Position numbers and translations under genes: made by a program. From Cryobacterium sp. M96 (GTDB lineage: Bacteria > Actinomycetota > Actinomycetes > Actinomycetales > Microbacteriaceae), in contig NZ_PJJS01000047.1 of the NCBI RefSeq assembly GCF_002929845.1, positions 1 to 64,000 of the forward strand: DNA of 64,000 nt, written 5' to 3'. The notes under the pieces were generated by a model. It made no database searches, was not told the origin of the DNA, and saw nothing but the letters and a program-made list of their open reading frames with translations. Position 1 is the stretch's first letter; each line of letters opens with the position of its first letter. This document shows, in pieces, positions 1 to 7,991 of the stretch.

Positions 1-66
1 GCCTCGGCGGCCACAAACCAGTGCTCCCCGGCCGGGATTAACCCACGGAAGCAGCAGGAGAGCCAG

Positions 67-85
67 AATCTCCGTCGAATTCGTT
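67..85. repeat. Right arm of the 85-bp inverted-end element (copy 1, half)
   Basis: The sequence is the right arm, AATCTCCGTCGAATTCGTT, of a family seen complete three more times in this window. A left arm would be expected near position 1 but is absent there, so this copy is solitary, longer than the others, or its left end lies outside the window. It sits about 85 bp beyond the stop codon of the winged-helix gene. I see no gene in positions 1-168. Confidence 0.75.
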
Positions 86-168
86 CGAGGAGAGTCGCTG
101 TAAGGCCCCAAAAACCCCAATCGGCGAACCCTCATCGCCCACGGCGGCGGGACTCACACAGCGGGAAG

Positions 169-873
169 CTAGAAGACGTCCGGGCTCGGCGTGCTCGATT
201 GGCGGATCGACACGTCGGCGTGCCGGTCGAAGCGGTAGCCGACCCCGCGCACGGTGCGCACGATGTCTTCGTAGCGACCGAGCTTGGCGCGCAGGCGACG
301 CACGTGCACGTCGATGGTGCGCTCATTCGGCGCGTCTTCCTCGTCGGAGGCGTTCCACAGCTTGGCGATCAGTTCGGCACGCTCGATGGTGCGGCCTTCG
401 CGGAGCACCAGGTACTGCAGCAGCTCGAATTCCTTGTAGGTGAGCGCCGCGGTCTCGCCGTCGAGGATGACTCGCTTACGGGAGATGTCCACCACGACGC
501 CGCCGAGTGCGCGGTCGGGGTCGTCTGTCACAGTGCGGTGCCGGGCCAGCGCAGTCGGGTCCTGCAGGGCGAGGCGCACGACGTCGACGTCGCGTCCACC
601 GGCTCCGGCGGGCGCCAGTGCGACGGCGGCATGAGTCTCCGCGGTCGGCGCGATGGTTCCGGTGAGGGCTTTGAGCGCCTCGACGATGCGGCTGAGGCTG
701 GTCCCGGCCGCGGCGGCCGTTGCCTCGTCGATGCCGACGTAGAAAACGAAGCCGCGGGCCTGAGTGCCCTCGGGCACGGCGCGGATGCGGGGTGCGGCGG
801 GCGTCGGAACGGCCTGGCGTTCGAGGCGTGCGGCCTGGGCCGAGCGGGCGGTGTCAATGTGGGCAAGCGACAT
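169..873 (-). CDS. Winged-helix (OmpR/PhoB-type) DNA-binding regulator without receiver domain
   Basis: A 234-residue protein whose C-terminal half (about residues 125-216) is a trans_reg_C winged helix: it has the TYKEFELLQYLV segment, the recognition-helix region NERTIDVHVRRLRAKLG and the wing motif VRTVRGVGYRF. The N-terminal 110 residues do not show the phospho-acceptor Asp pocket of a response regulator and I do not recognise them, so this looks like an orphan regulator. The ATG at 873 was chosen because AAGGA lies about 9 nt upstream; the frame stays open further upstream but without a ribosome site. It follows upp on the same strand after a 518-bp gap that holds a likely promoter and a 21-bp palindrome. 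Targets unknown. Confidence 0.85.
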   Translation of the reverse strand: MSLAHIDTARSAQAARLERQAVPTPAAPRIRAVPEGTQARGFVFYVGIDEATAAAAGTSLSRIVEALKALTGTIAPTAETHAAVALAPAGAGGRDVDVVRLALQDPTALARHRTVTDDPDRALGGVVVDISRKRVILDGETAALTYKEFELLQYLVLREGRTIERAELIAKLWNASDEEDAPNERTIDVHVRRLRAKLGRYEDIVRTVRGVGYRFDRHADVSIRQSSTPSPDVF

Positions 874-1151
874 GAGAGTAATCCTTGGCTGGGGTACTGC
901 AGGTGAACCCGACGCTGAGGAGCTGTTCCGGGTTCGAAAAAGTGCGGCCGGTGAGGCCTGGAGGGAGCGAGAGGGGCTCCGGAGTTCAACCAGCCGGCCG
1001 CGTGAAGTCAGCGGGGCGGGAACTCGGCGAGGTGTTCGCTGCTTAGCGGGACATTCGGCAACACGCACAGCAGCTGCCGGGCATCACCATGCCGGCAGTC
1101 CCGGGGGCCTCGAAGGAGGTCTGGGGGCGTGCGCTCGTTGTCATAGTTGCG

Positions 1152-1181
1152 AGTAAAGCCCACTGTTACGGCGTGTGTCAA
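1152..1181 (-). promoter_or_regulatory. Candidate promoter of the winged-helix regulator
   Basis: On the minus strand a consensus -35 TTGACA (1181-1176) is followed after 18 nt by TTTACT (1157-1152). A start here would give a leader of about 270 nt. Judged by eye only. Confidence 0.4.
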
Positions 1182-1282
1182 TTCTGCAACCAAGGATGAC
1201 GCCGTGTGACACGCATCACGTTCGGTGGCTCCGCGGTGGATCGGAGAATCCACCGCGGATCGCGAAAGCATGAAAGTTTCCA

Positions 1283-1303
1283 TGATGAAATTTGATTTCA
1301 TCA
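1283..1303. promoter_or_regulatory. 21-bp perfect palindrome, candidate operator
   Basis: TGATGAAAT, three spacer bases, then ATTTCATCA: two 9-bp arms with perfect symmetry in an AT-rich patch of otherwise GC-rich DNA. It lies upstream of the candidate promoter of the leftward regulator gene. Its symmetry and size fit a dimeric repressor or activator site; the regulator is not known. Confidence 0.5.
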
Positions 1304-1316
1304 AAGATTCTTGAAT

Positions 1317-1340
1317 ATGCCGGGTACTGGCGCCCGGCAT
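1317..1340 (-). terminator. Stem-loop downstream of upp
   Basis: ATGCCGGG and CCCGGCAT form an 8-bp stem with an 8-nt loop about 50 bp after the upp stop. Only short T runs follow on the minus strand, so termination may be weak. Confidence 0.45.
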
Positions 1341-1391
1341 GTCGCAGGACCTGCGGTGTCCGCCGCCCGACGGAATTGGTGCTCGCTAGAG

Positions 1392-2024
1392 CTAGACCAA
1401 ACCGTAGAGGCGGTCGCCGGCGTCACCGAGGCCGGGAACGATGTATCCGTGCTCGTCAAGCTTGTCGTCGACGGCACCGAGAACGATGGTCACTTCGCGG
1501 CCCTCGAGGGCCTTCTCGACCGCGGCGAGCCCCTCAGGCGCGGCGAGGATGCAGATGGCCGTGACATCGACGGCGCCGCGGTCGAAGAGGAACTGGATGG
1601 CTGCGATCAGCGAACCGCCCGTGGCCAGCATCGGGTCGAGCACGAAGCACTGGCGGTCGGAGAGGTCGTCGGGCAGGCGCTCCGCGTAGGTGGCGGGCTG
1701 AAGGGTCTCCTCGTTGCGGGCCATGCCGAGGAAGCCGACCTCTGCCGTCGGTAGCAGTTTGACCATGCCCTCGAGCATGCCCAGACCGGCGCGGAGGATC
1801 GGCACGACGAGCGGCTTGGGGTCGCTGATCTGCACGCCGCGGGCCTCGGAGACCGGGGTCTGCACGGTCACGTCTTCGACTCGCACGCCGCGGGTCCCCT
1901 CATAAGCGAGGAGGGTCATCAGCTCTTCGACAAGTGACCGGAAGATCGGCGACGGCGTGTTCTTGTCTCGGAGTACCGTGAGTTTGTGGGTGATCAGGGG
2001 GTGGTCGGCTACGTGGACTCGCAT
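1392..2024 (-). CDS. upp: Uracil phosphoribosyltransferase
   Basis: Converts uracil and PRPP to UMP in pyrimidine salvage; cytosolic. At 210 residues it has the usual family length. The PRPP-binding loop is [13 protein letters not shown] (residues 127-139), and the flexible region [10 protein letters not shown] (about 74-83) and the C-terminal GDAGDRLYG uracil-binding segment are present. The ATG at 2024 stands 6 nt after a TAGATT -10 hexamer, so the transcript is probably leaderless. It is divergent from tadA. Confidence 0.97.
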   Translation of the reverse strand: MRVHVADHPLITHKLTVLRDKNTPSPIFRSLVEELMTLLAYEGTRGVRVEDVTVQTPVSEARGVQISDPKPLVVPILRAGLGMLEGMVKLLPTAEVGFLGMARNEETLQPATYAERLPDDLSDRQCFVLDPMLATGGSLIAAIQFLFDRGAVDVTAICILAAPEGLAAVEKALEGREVTIVLGAVDDKLDEHGYIVPGLGDAGDRLYGLV

Positions 2025-2036
2025 AGGCTCAATCTA
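2025..2036 (-). promoter_or_regulatory. Leaderless promoter of upp
   Basis: A -10 hexamer TAGATT (2036-2031) with 6 nt to the ATG. Confidence 0.6.
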
Positions 2037-2058
2037 CTAGTCGGGGAGGGGAACGTAG

Positions 2059-2538
2059 ATGGGCGAGGTCGATCGCCGGCACAGCGAATGGATGCGGCTC
2101 GCGCTCTGCGAGGCCCGCGCTGCCCTCGAAACGGGGGATGTGCCCGTCGGTGCGGTGGTGCTGGACCCGTCCGGCCGTGTGATCGGCCGCGGACGCAACG
2201 AGCGCGAAGCGCTGCAGGATCCCACCGGCCACGCCGAGATCGTCGCCATCCGTCACGCTGCCGCGTCCCTGGGGGACTGGCACCTGACCGGCTGCACCCT
2301 GGTGGTGACGTTGGAGCCCTGCGTGATGTGCGCGGGCGCGATCCTGGCCGCACGGGTGCCGGTCGTGGTTTTCGGCGCGTGGGACGAGAAGGCCGGCGCC
2401 TCCGGATCGGTCTACGACGTGCTGCGTGACCGCCGGCTCAATCACCGCGCTGAGGTCTACGCCGAGGTCGACGCTGACGAATGCGGGGAACTGCTCAGGG
2501 CGTTCTTCGCGGACCCAGACCGTCGAGCCATTCGCTGA
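2059..2538 (+). CDS. tadA: tRNA adenosine(34) deaminase
   Basis: Deaminates the wobble adenosine of tRNA-Arg(ACG) to inosine. The 159-residue protein carries the cytidine/deoxycytidylate deaminase zinc site: HAE at residues 58-60 (zinc His and catalytic Glu) and PCVMC at 87-91 (two zinc Cys). A GGGGAGGGG ribosome site precedes the ATG. Its last 44 bp overlap the 3' end of the convergent amidotransferase gene. Confidence 0.95.
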   Translation: MGEVDRRHSEWMRLALCEARAALETGDVPVGAVVLDPSGRVIGRGRNEREALQDPTGHAEIVAIRHAAASLGDWHLTGCTLVVTLEPCVMCAGAILAARVPVVVFGAWDEKAGASGSVYDVLRDRRLNHRAEVYAEVDADECGELLRAFFADPDRRAIR

Positions 2539-3208
2539 ACATGGACCTGGAAGCGTTCTGCATACCGCTGGAGTAACGTTCGCGTTCGCGGCGCAGGTCG
2601 CCCACGTCGAAGCCCTCGGCGGCCACCTCCGCCTCCGAGGCCGCCAGCCACACCTCGTGCATCTCCTCGGTGACCTCCGGGTGGAACTGCACGGCCAGCG
2701 CCCAGTCTCCGATCCCGAAGGCCTCATTGCCGTACTGGGGGGACCCGGCGAGCCGTGTCACCCCGTCGGGCAGGTCGAACGTGTCGCTGTGCCACTGGAA
2801 GACGGGTACGCCGCTGACGTGCCGCAGCGGGGAGGTCGCCCCGGCCTTCGTGGGCTCCACGGAACGGTAGCCGATCTCGTTCGTCGGCCCGCGGTAGACG
2901 CGGGAGCCCAGGGCGTTCGCCATCAGCTGCGCACCCAGGCACACGCCGAAGACGGGCAGAGAGGCGCCGAGCCGCTGCGTGAGCAGGTCGATCTCGGCGT
3001 GCAGCGCGGGGAACTCGTCGGCCTCGTAGACCCCCATCTCGCCGCCGAGAACGACCAGCAGGTCGGCTTCCCGCGGGTCGAGGGCGCGCACATCCTCCTT
3101 GAGCGTGTCGACGTAGCGAATGGAGTAACCGTGCTCCCGCAGCACCGGTTCGAGGTTGCCGAGGTGGATCGTGTCATCGTGGCGCAGGACGACCGCGGTG
3201 CGGGTCAC
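2495..3208 (-). CDS. Class I glutamine amidotransferase (GMP-synthase-like domain)
   Basis: A stand-alone GATase1 domain of 237 residues. The catalytic triad is visible: the nucleophile C90 in FGVCLGAQL, and H176 and E178 in VQFHPEVTEE. Such proteins hydrolyse glutamine or a related gamma-glutamyl amide; the acceptor is unknown. The start codon overlaps the stop of the upstream CDF gene by 4 bp (ATGA), so the two are co-translated. The 3' end overlaps tadA on the other strand. Confidence 0.88.
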   Translation of the reverse strand: MTRTAVVLRHDDTIHLGNLEPVLREHGYSIRYVDTLKEDVRALDPREADLLVVLGGEMGVYEADEFPALHAEIDLLTQRLGASLPVFGVCLGAQLMANALGSRVYRGPTNEIGYRSVEPTKAGATSPLRHVSGVPVFQWHSDTFDLPDGVTRLAGSPQYGNEAFGIGDWALAVQFHPEVTEEMHEVWLAASEAEVAAEGFDVGDLRRERERYSSGMQNASRSMFSEWLDGLGPRRTP

Positions 3209-4167
3209 TCGCTGCCTTTGATGACGATGGTGTCGGTGGGCGGCGTGCGGCGGTTGGGGTCGAAGAACAGGTCCGGCTCGAGGTAGATGACGCGGGCCGC
3301 CGGCACGGCCTCGCGGATGCGGGTTTCGACGGTGTTGATGCCCGCTGCCACATGGGAGAAATGGCTGTCGGCCTCGAAGGCGATCTTGGCGGCGACGAGC
3401 AGTTCGTCCGGGCCGAGGTAAAGGGTCTTGAGGTGGATGATCTTGCGCGTCTCCGGACCGGCCAGGATGGCACGCTCGATGGCCGCGGCATCCGTTTTAC
3501 CGGCGCCTTCGCCGACGAGGAGGCTCTTGGTCTCTACGCCGAGGACCACGGCGACCAGGACGAGCAGTACGCCGATGAACAGGGTGCCGATGGCGTCCCA
3601 GACGGGCTCGCCGGTGATGATGGTGAGGCCGACGGCGAGGAAGGCGAAGACCAGGCCGGCGAGAGCGGCGATGTCTTCGAGCAGCACGACGGGCAAGTCG
3701 GGCGCCTTCGCGTGCCGCACGAACTGCACCCAGCTTTGGTTGCCGCGCACGAGGTTCGATTCCTGGATGGCGGTGCGAAGTGAGAAGGACTTGAGGCCCA
3801 TGGCGACCAGCAGCACCACGATGGGCAGCCACGGCACGTCGAGCGGGTGCGGGTCCTGCAGCTTCCGCACACCCTCGTAAAGGGAGAAGACGCCGCCGAC
3901 GGAGAACAGGATGATCGACACCACGAACGCGTAGACGTAGCGTTCCCGGCCGTAGCCGAACGGATACTCCTTGTCGGCTTCCTGCTTGGCCTTGCGACCG
4001 CCGATGAGCAGAAGCACCTGATTTCCGGAGTCGGCCAGGGAGTGCACGCCCTCGGCGAGCATCGAGGAGGAACCGGAGAATGCCCAGGCTACGAATTTCG
4101 TGATCGCGATCCCCAGATTGGCGAGGAGTGCCGCCACGATTGCTTTGTTCCCGCCAGAAGTGCTCAT
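3205..4167 (-). CDS. Cation diffusion facilitator family transporter
   Basis: A 320-residue inner-membrane protein with about six hydrophobic helices followed by a cytoplasmic domain, the CDF layout. Helix II has the metal-site pattern H42-S-L-A-D46 (HSLADSGNQ). The GRKAKQEADKEYPFGYGRERYVY stretch after it is typical of the ZnT9-like branch. It probably exports Zn2+ or a similar divalent metal by proton antiport; the metal cannot be read from sequence. The ATG at 4167 is 6 nt after a TAGGAT hexamer. First gene of a two-gene unit with the amidotransferase. Confidence 0.9.
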   Translation of the reverse strand: MSTSGGNKAIVAALLANLGIAITKFVAWAFSGSSSMLAEGVHSLADSGNQVLLLIGGRKAKQEADKEYPFGYGRERYVYAFVVSIILFSVGGVFSLYEGVRKLQDPHPLDVPWLPIVVLLVAMGLKSFSLRTAIQESNLVRGNQSWVQFVRHAKAPDLPVVLLEDIAALAGLVFAFLAVGLTIITGEPVWDAIGTLFIGVLLVLVAVVLGVETKSLLVGEGAGKTDAAAIERAILAGPETRKIIHLKTLYLGPDELLVAAKIAFEADSHFSHVAAGINTVETRIREAVPAARVIYLEPDLFFDPNRRTPPTDTIVIKGSE

Positions 4168-4179
4168 GGGGCAATCCTA
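4168..4179 (-). promoter_or_regulatory. Leaderless promoter of the CDF gene
   Basis: TAGGAT (4179-4174) with 6 nt to the ATG. It lies back-to-back with the proC promoter. Confidence 0.55.
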
Positions 4180-4217
4180 GAATGCACACCAGACGGACCC
4201 GGCACAGGGGGCGAAAG

Positions 4218-4229
4218 TAGACTCGTCGG
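4218..4229 (+). promoter_or_regulatory. Leaderless promoter of proC
   Basis: TAGACT (4218-4223) with 6 nt to the ATG; no ribosome site in between. Confidence 0.65.
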
Positions 4230-5078
4230 ATGACTTCGACTGCAACCACCACACTGCCCGCCATCGCGTTCCTCGGCGCCGGATCGATGGCGAGGGCCGT
4301 TCTGACCGGGCTGCTGAACCCGAATGTGACCGTTCTGGGCGGCATCCGGGCAACCAACCGCTCCACGGCGAAGGCCGACGAACTCGCAGGAATCCCCGGC
4401 GTCACCGCCTGGGCCACCGCCGACGAGCCCACGGCCAACCGCAAGGCCGTTGCCGGCGCGCGCATCGTGATCGTCGCCGTGAAGCCCGTCATGGTCCTCG
4501 ACCTGCTGGCCGAGATCGCCGACAGTCTCGAACCGGGCACGCTCGTCATCAGTGTCGCCGCCGGCGTCACCATCGCCACGTTCGAGGCGTCGCTGCCCGA
4601 ATCCGTGTCGGTCATCCGCTCGATGCCGAACACGCCGGCCCTCGTCGGCAAGGCCGTCACCGGGCTGAGCGCCGGCACGCGGTCCAGCGACACCGATCTC
4701 GAGCTCGCGAGGTCCCTCTTCGGCACCGTCGGCGACGTCCTGGTCGTGCCGGAGGAGAAGCTCGATGCCCTCAGCACCATCTCCGGGTCAGGTCCGGCCT
4801 ACGTTTTCTACCTGATCGAGCAGCTCACCGCCACGGCGATCGCCAAGGGTTTCACCCCGGAGGAGGCCGCGGTCATGGTGAACGGCACCTTCCTCGGTGC
4901 GACGAGCCTGCTGGTGGCATCCGACCTGTCCCCGACGGAACTGCGCCGCCAGGTCACAAGCCCGAGCGGCACCACCGAGCGTGCCGTGTGGGAGCTGGAA
5001 AAGGGCGGGATCAAGGACCTGTTCGACCGGGCGACGGATGCCGCACTCGCCCGGGCCCGCGAACTCGCCGGCCACTAG
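4230..5078 (+). CDS. proC: Pyrroline-5-carboxylate reductase
   Basis: Last step of proline synthesis: reduces P5C with NADPH. The 282-residue protein begins with the Rossmann motif FLGAGSMARAVL (about 12-23) and keeps the dimerisation and active-site signatures SGSGPAYVFYLIE and QVTSPSGTTERAV. The transcript appears leaderless. The stop codon lies next to a short 16-bp tandem repeat shared with the end of the convergent trkA-like gene. Confidence 0.96.
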   Translation: MTSTATTTLPAIAFLGAGSMARAVLTGLLNPNVTVLGGIRATNRSTAKADELAGIPGVTAWATADEPTANRKAVAGARIVIVAVKPVMVLDLLAEIADSLEPGTLVISVAAGVTIATFEASLPESVSVIRSMPNTPALVGKAVTGLSAGTRSSDTDLELARSLFGTVGDVLVVPEEKLDALSTISGSGPAYVFYLIEQLTATAIAKGFTPEEAAVMVNGTFLGATSLLVASDLSPTELRRQVTSPSGTTERAVWELEKGGIKDLFDRATDAALARARELAGH

Positions 5079-5118
5079 AACTCCAGGCCATGAGAACTCC
5101 AGGCCCCTAGAACTCCAG
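5078..5118. repeat. Tandem 16-bp repeat at a convergent gene junction
   Basis: GAACTCCAG occurs at 5078, 5094 and 5110, the first two extended to GAACTCCAGGCC. The last copy is the end of the trkA-like coding region, so the repeats look like duplicated copies of its final codons. Confidence 0.6.
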
Positions 5119-5778
5119 CGACGCGAACCGCTCGATGTCGGACTCGGTGCCGGAGACGATGATCAGGTCCTGGTCGGTGATGACCGTCTTCTCGGTGGCG
5201 TAGGTGAAGGGGCGGTCGGGGCTCTTCACGCCGACCACGGTGACGTTGTACTTGCGGCGCAGCCCGGATTCGGTCAGGTTCAGGCCCCGGATCGACTTGG
5301 GCGGGATCATCTTGACCAGGGCGAAGTCGTCGTCGAATTCGATGAAGTCGAGCAGGCGTCCGGAGACGAGGTGCGCCAGGCGTTCGCCTGCCTGTGCCTC
5401 CGGGAAGACGACGTGGTTCACCCCGATGCGCTCGAGGATCGTGCCGTGCGACTTGGAGATCGCTTTCGCCCAGATTTGCGGGATCCCGAGGTCGACCAGA
5501 TTCGCCGCGATCAGCACACTGGCCTCGACGGACGAGCCGACGGCGCAGACGGCGATCGAGAATTGCTGCGCGCCGATCTGGCGAAGCGCTTCCAGGGAGG
5601 TGGCGTCGGCCTGCACCGCGTGCGTGACGCGTTCGGACCACTTCTGCACGAGGACCGCGCTGTCGTCGACGGCGAGCACATCCCGTCCGAGCCGGTCGAG
5701 TTGCCCCGCGGTGGCCGCGCCGAACCGGCCGAGGCCGATCACGAGCACCGGTGCGTCGTGTTTGAAGCGGTCAGCCAA
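5107..5778 (-). CDS. TrkA/KtrA-type regulatory subunit of potassium uptake
   Basis: A cytosolic RCK protein of 223 residues. The N-terminal RCK_N half has the nucleotide-binding motif VIGLGRFG (about 13-20) and an acidic end of beta2 (AVDDS); the C-terminal RCK_C half starts near residue 140. It gates the membrane partner in response to bound nucleotide. The ATG overlaps the end of the upstream TrkH/KtrB gene by 8 bp, confirming an operon. The single RCK unit fits KtrA rather than the two-unit TrkA of enterobacteria. Confidence 0.93.
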   Translation of the reverse strand: MADRFKHDAPVLVIGLGRFGAATAGQLDRLGRDVLAVDDSAVLVQKWSERVTHAVQADATSLEALRQIGAQQFSIAVCAVGSSVEASVLIAANLVDLGIPQIWAKAISKSHGTILERIGVNHVVFPEAQAGERLAHLVSGRLLDFIEFDDDFALVKMIPPKSIRGLNLTESGLRRKYNVTVVGVKSPDRPFTYATEKTVITDQDLIIVSGTESDIERFASLEF

Positions 5779-7213
5779 CGATGGGTCTCTCTTCCGGACG
5801 GGAGAACAACTGCCTGCTCTGGCTCGCGGCGAGGGCAGCCGCGAGGGTCACTGTACCAATCCTGCCCATGAACATGGTTGCCGCCAGCACATACACTCCG
5901 GCCGGAGGCAGTTCGCCGGTCAGGCCCGTCGACAGGCCGCAGGTGGCGAACGCGGAGATCACATCGAAGAGCACCTGGTCGAACGGCGCGTTGGAGATCT
6001 GCAGGATCAGGATGCTGGACACGGCAACCGTCGTGGCGCCCCACAGCACCACGCTGACCGCGAGCCTCAGGATGTCGCTGGGGATCCGGCGGCCGAACGC
6101 TTCCATCTGGCTTCGTCCGCTGGCCTCGGCGAAGGCGGCGAGGAAGAGGATGGCAAGGGTCGTCACCTTGATGCCGCCGGCGGTCGACGCGGAGCCGCCG
6201 CCGATGAACATCAGCATGTCCGTGGCGAGCAGGCTCGCCCCCTGCAGGTCGCTGATGTCGATGGTCGCGAAGCCGCCGGACCGGGTCATCATCGACAGGA
6301 AGAGCGACTGGAAGATCGTGTCGCCCACGTTCAGCGACCCGAACGTCTTCGGGTTGTCGAACTCGAGCGCGATGTACACGGCAACGCCGGCCACGAGCAG
6401 CACCACGGTCGTGAAGAGGGTCAGTTTCACGTGCAGCGACCAGCGTCTGGGGCTATGCCAGCCCCGGACGAGGGCGTAGATCACCGGGAAACCCAGGCTG
6501 CCGAGGAAGGCGCCCACCATCAAGGCGCTGAGGAACCAGTAGTCGCTGGCGAACGGGGCCAAAGCTCCGACGTTGGGGGAGAAGCCGCTGTTGGTGAACG
6601 CCATGGCCGCGTAGTACACGCTCTGCCAGAGCGCCTCGCCGACAGGTGTCCCGACCGCGAGGATACGCGGAAAGAGCAGGATAGCCACGACCAGCTCGAT
6701 TACGAAGGCGCTGATCGCGACCGTCACGAGCAGGTTGCCGACCTCGCCCAGGCGAACGGCCTGTCCTTCATTGACCGGTCCGGCATGGATGCGGGAGGGG
6801 TTTGTGTCACTGGCGGCCATCAGCCGGGCGCGCAGGCCCAGGCGCCGGGAAATGACCATTCCCATCAGGGAGGCGAGGGTCAGCACGCCGACCCCGCCGA
6901 TATTGACACCGACCACCACCAGGACATTGCCGAAGGCCGACCAGTGCGTGGCCATGTCCACCGTCGCTAGGCCGGTCACGCAGATCACCGACACCGCGGT
7001 GAAGAGGGCGTCGTGCAGCGGGGTGACGATGCGGTCTGCCGTGGCGATGGGCAGGGAGAATAGGAGGGTGAACACCAGGACCAGCGCGGTGAAAACGAGG
7101 ATGGCGAATCGGGACGGCGAGCTGCGGACCAGACCGTCCACTGAGTCTCGCAACCAGGCGTACCAACTGGTGGGACGCGGTGCGAAGGCGGAGTCCGCCA
7201 TCCGTGTCTGCAC
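5771..7213 (-). CDS. TrkH/KtrB family potassium transporter
   Basis: The potassium-translocating membrane subunit. It has about ten hydrophobic helices and the four pore-loop repeats expected in this family, with selectivity-filter glycines in NSGFSPN, TRSGGFATID, GGGSASTAGGIK and ATCGLSTG. I placed the start at the GTG at 7213 because GGAGG lies 5 nt before it; an ATG at 7201 is the alternative. This gives 480 residues. It is followed by its RCK subunit. Divergent from the ArsR gene. Confidence 0.93.
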   Translation of the reverse strand: MQTRMADSAFAPRPTSWYAWLRDSVDGLVRSSPSRFAILVFTALVLVFTLLFSLPIATADRIVTPLHDALFTAVSVICVTGLATVDMATHWSAFGNVLVVVGVNIGGVGVLTLASLMGMVISRRLGLRARLMAASDTNPSRIHAGPVNEGQAVRLGEVGNLLVTVAISAFVIELVVAILLFPRILAVGTPVGEALWQSVYYAAMAFTNSGFSPNVGALAPFASDYWFLSALMVGAFLGSLGFPVIYALVRGWHSPRRWSLHVKLTLFTTVVLLVAGVAVYIALEFDNPKTFGSLNVGDTIFQSLFLSMMTRSGGFATIDISDLQGASLLATDMLMFIGGGSASTAGGIKVTTLAILFLAAFAEASGRSQMEAFGRRIPSDILRLAVSVVLWGATTVAVSSILILQISNAPFDQVLFDVISAFATCGLSTGLTGELPPAGVYVLAATMFMGRIGTVTLAAALAASQSRQLFSRPEERPIVG

Positions 7214-7275
7214 TGAAACCTCCGACTTGCTCGCGACGAACGGCCGTCGACATGGTATCCCCCACCGGGAATGAG

Positions 7276-7287
7276 TAGCCTTGAGGC
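7276..7287 (+). promoter_or_regulatory. Leaderless promoter of the ArsR-family gene
   Basis: TAGCCT (7276-7281) with 6 nt to the ATG. Confidence 0.5.
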
Positions 7288-7734
7288 ATGGCAGACATCT
7301 TCGGCGTGGTGGCGGATTCGACCCGACGCGAAATTCTACGCATTCTCCTCGAGCGATACAACCAATCGAACACGGCCGGCGGAGAGCTGAGCGTGTCTGA
7401 CATCGTCGACAAGCTCGGCCTGAGCCAGCCAACCATCTCGAAGCACCTGAAGGTGCTGCGCGAAGCGGGCCTGGTGGGCGTGAGAGAAGCCGGTCAGCAC
7501 CGGTATTACCATCTTGACTACGCGCCGCTCGAGGAAATCGAAGACTGGCTGATTCCCTTCCTCAGCGTCGACTTCGATGCCACCGCCGAGGAGCCGACCG
7601 AGGAGACCGAGGGCTTGAAGGTGGAACAGCGGGCATTCGCCGCGGCCATCGGAAAGGCCTTTGCGGAGACATCATACCAAATGGCGCATGCGGTCAAAGA
7701 TGCGAAGCCCCGAAAATGGCGGAGAATCGACTAG
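7288..7734 (+). CDS. ArsR-family winged-helix regulator
   Basis: A 148-residue protein with an ArsR winged helix at about residues 3-85: VVADSTRREILRILLE, the recognition helix LSQPTISKHLKVLREAGLV and the wing REAGQHRYYHLD. No cluster of metal-binding Cys is visible, so the signal is unknown. The acidic C-terminal extension (EEPTEETEG) and a final basic tail are typical of a conserved actinobacterial form. It lies just upstream of bS22 and is divergent from the potassium uptake operon. Confidence 0.88.
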   Translation: MADIFGVVADSTRREILRILLERYNQSNTAGGELSVSDIVDKLGLSQPTISKHLKVLREAGLVGVREAGQHRYYHLDYAPLEEIEDWLIPFLSVDFDATAEEPTEETEGLKVEQRAFAAAIGKAFAETSYQMAHAVKDAKPRKWRRID

Positions 7735-7789
7735 TCGGCGGCGCTTGAGCGCCCGAATGCGCACACCGCGTCGGAGAGTGTTGTTTTTC

Positions 7790-7809
7790 CGGTAGACTGA
7801 TATCTACCG
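7790..7809. promoter_or_regulatory. 7-bp inverted repeat upstream of bS22
   Basis: CGGTAGA, six bases, TCTACCG, about 50 bp before the bS22 start. It could be an operator or a leader hairpin; a T-rich patch (TTGTTTTTCC) precedes it. No clean promoter pair was found. Confidence 0.35.
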
Positions 7810-7857
7810 TGTCTGTCGCGAATCCCGCGGCGAAACCAATTCTTTTGTGAGGTCCGT

Positions 7858-7956
7858 GTGGGTTCTGTAATCAAGAAGCGACGCAAGCGTATGGCGAAGA
7901 AGAAGCACCGCAAGCTGCTTCGTAAGACTCGCCACCAGCGTCGCAATAAGAAGTAG
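7858..7956 (+). CDS. Small ribosomal protein bS22 (AURKAIP1/COX24 domain)
   Basis: A 32-residue, extremely basic protein reading MGSVIKKRRKRMAKKKHRK then LLRKTRHQRRNKK. This matches the bS22 protein found in actinobacterial 30S subunits, related to mitochondrial mS38. The GTG start has a GTGAGG ribosome site. A strong rho-independent terminator follows 36 bp after the stop, so it is a single-gene unit. Confidence 0.93.
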   Translation: MGSVIKKRRKRMAKKKHRKLLRKTRHQRRNKK

Positions 7957-7991
7957 ACGGTTCTGGACCGTTTGAAATAGCTACCGGCGTA

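Larger units (their letters stand above)
874..1391. other. Non-coding gap between upp and the regulator gene
   Basis: No convincing gene. Read leftward it holds a stem-loop after upp (1317-1340), a 21-bp palindrome (1283-1303), a candidate promoter (1152-1181) and a leader of roughly 270 nt before the regulator start. The density of symmetric elements suggests regulation of the downstream gene. Confidence 0.6.

Noticed and set aside
5204-6970. A 588-codon open frame on the plus strand
   Set aside because: It is antisense to the potassium-transporter gene, has no family features and reflects GC-rich codon bias.
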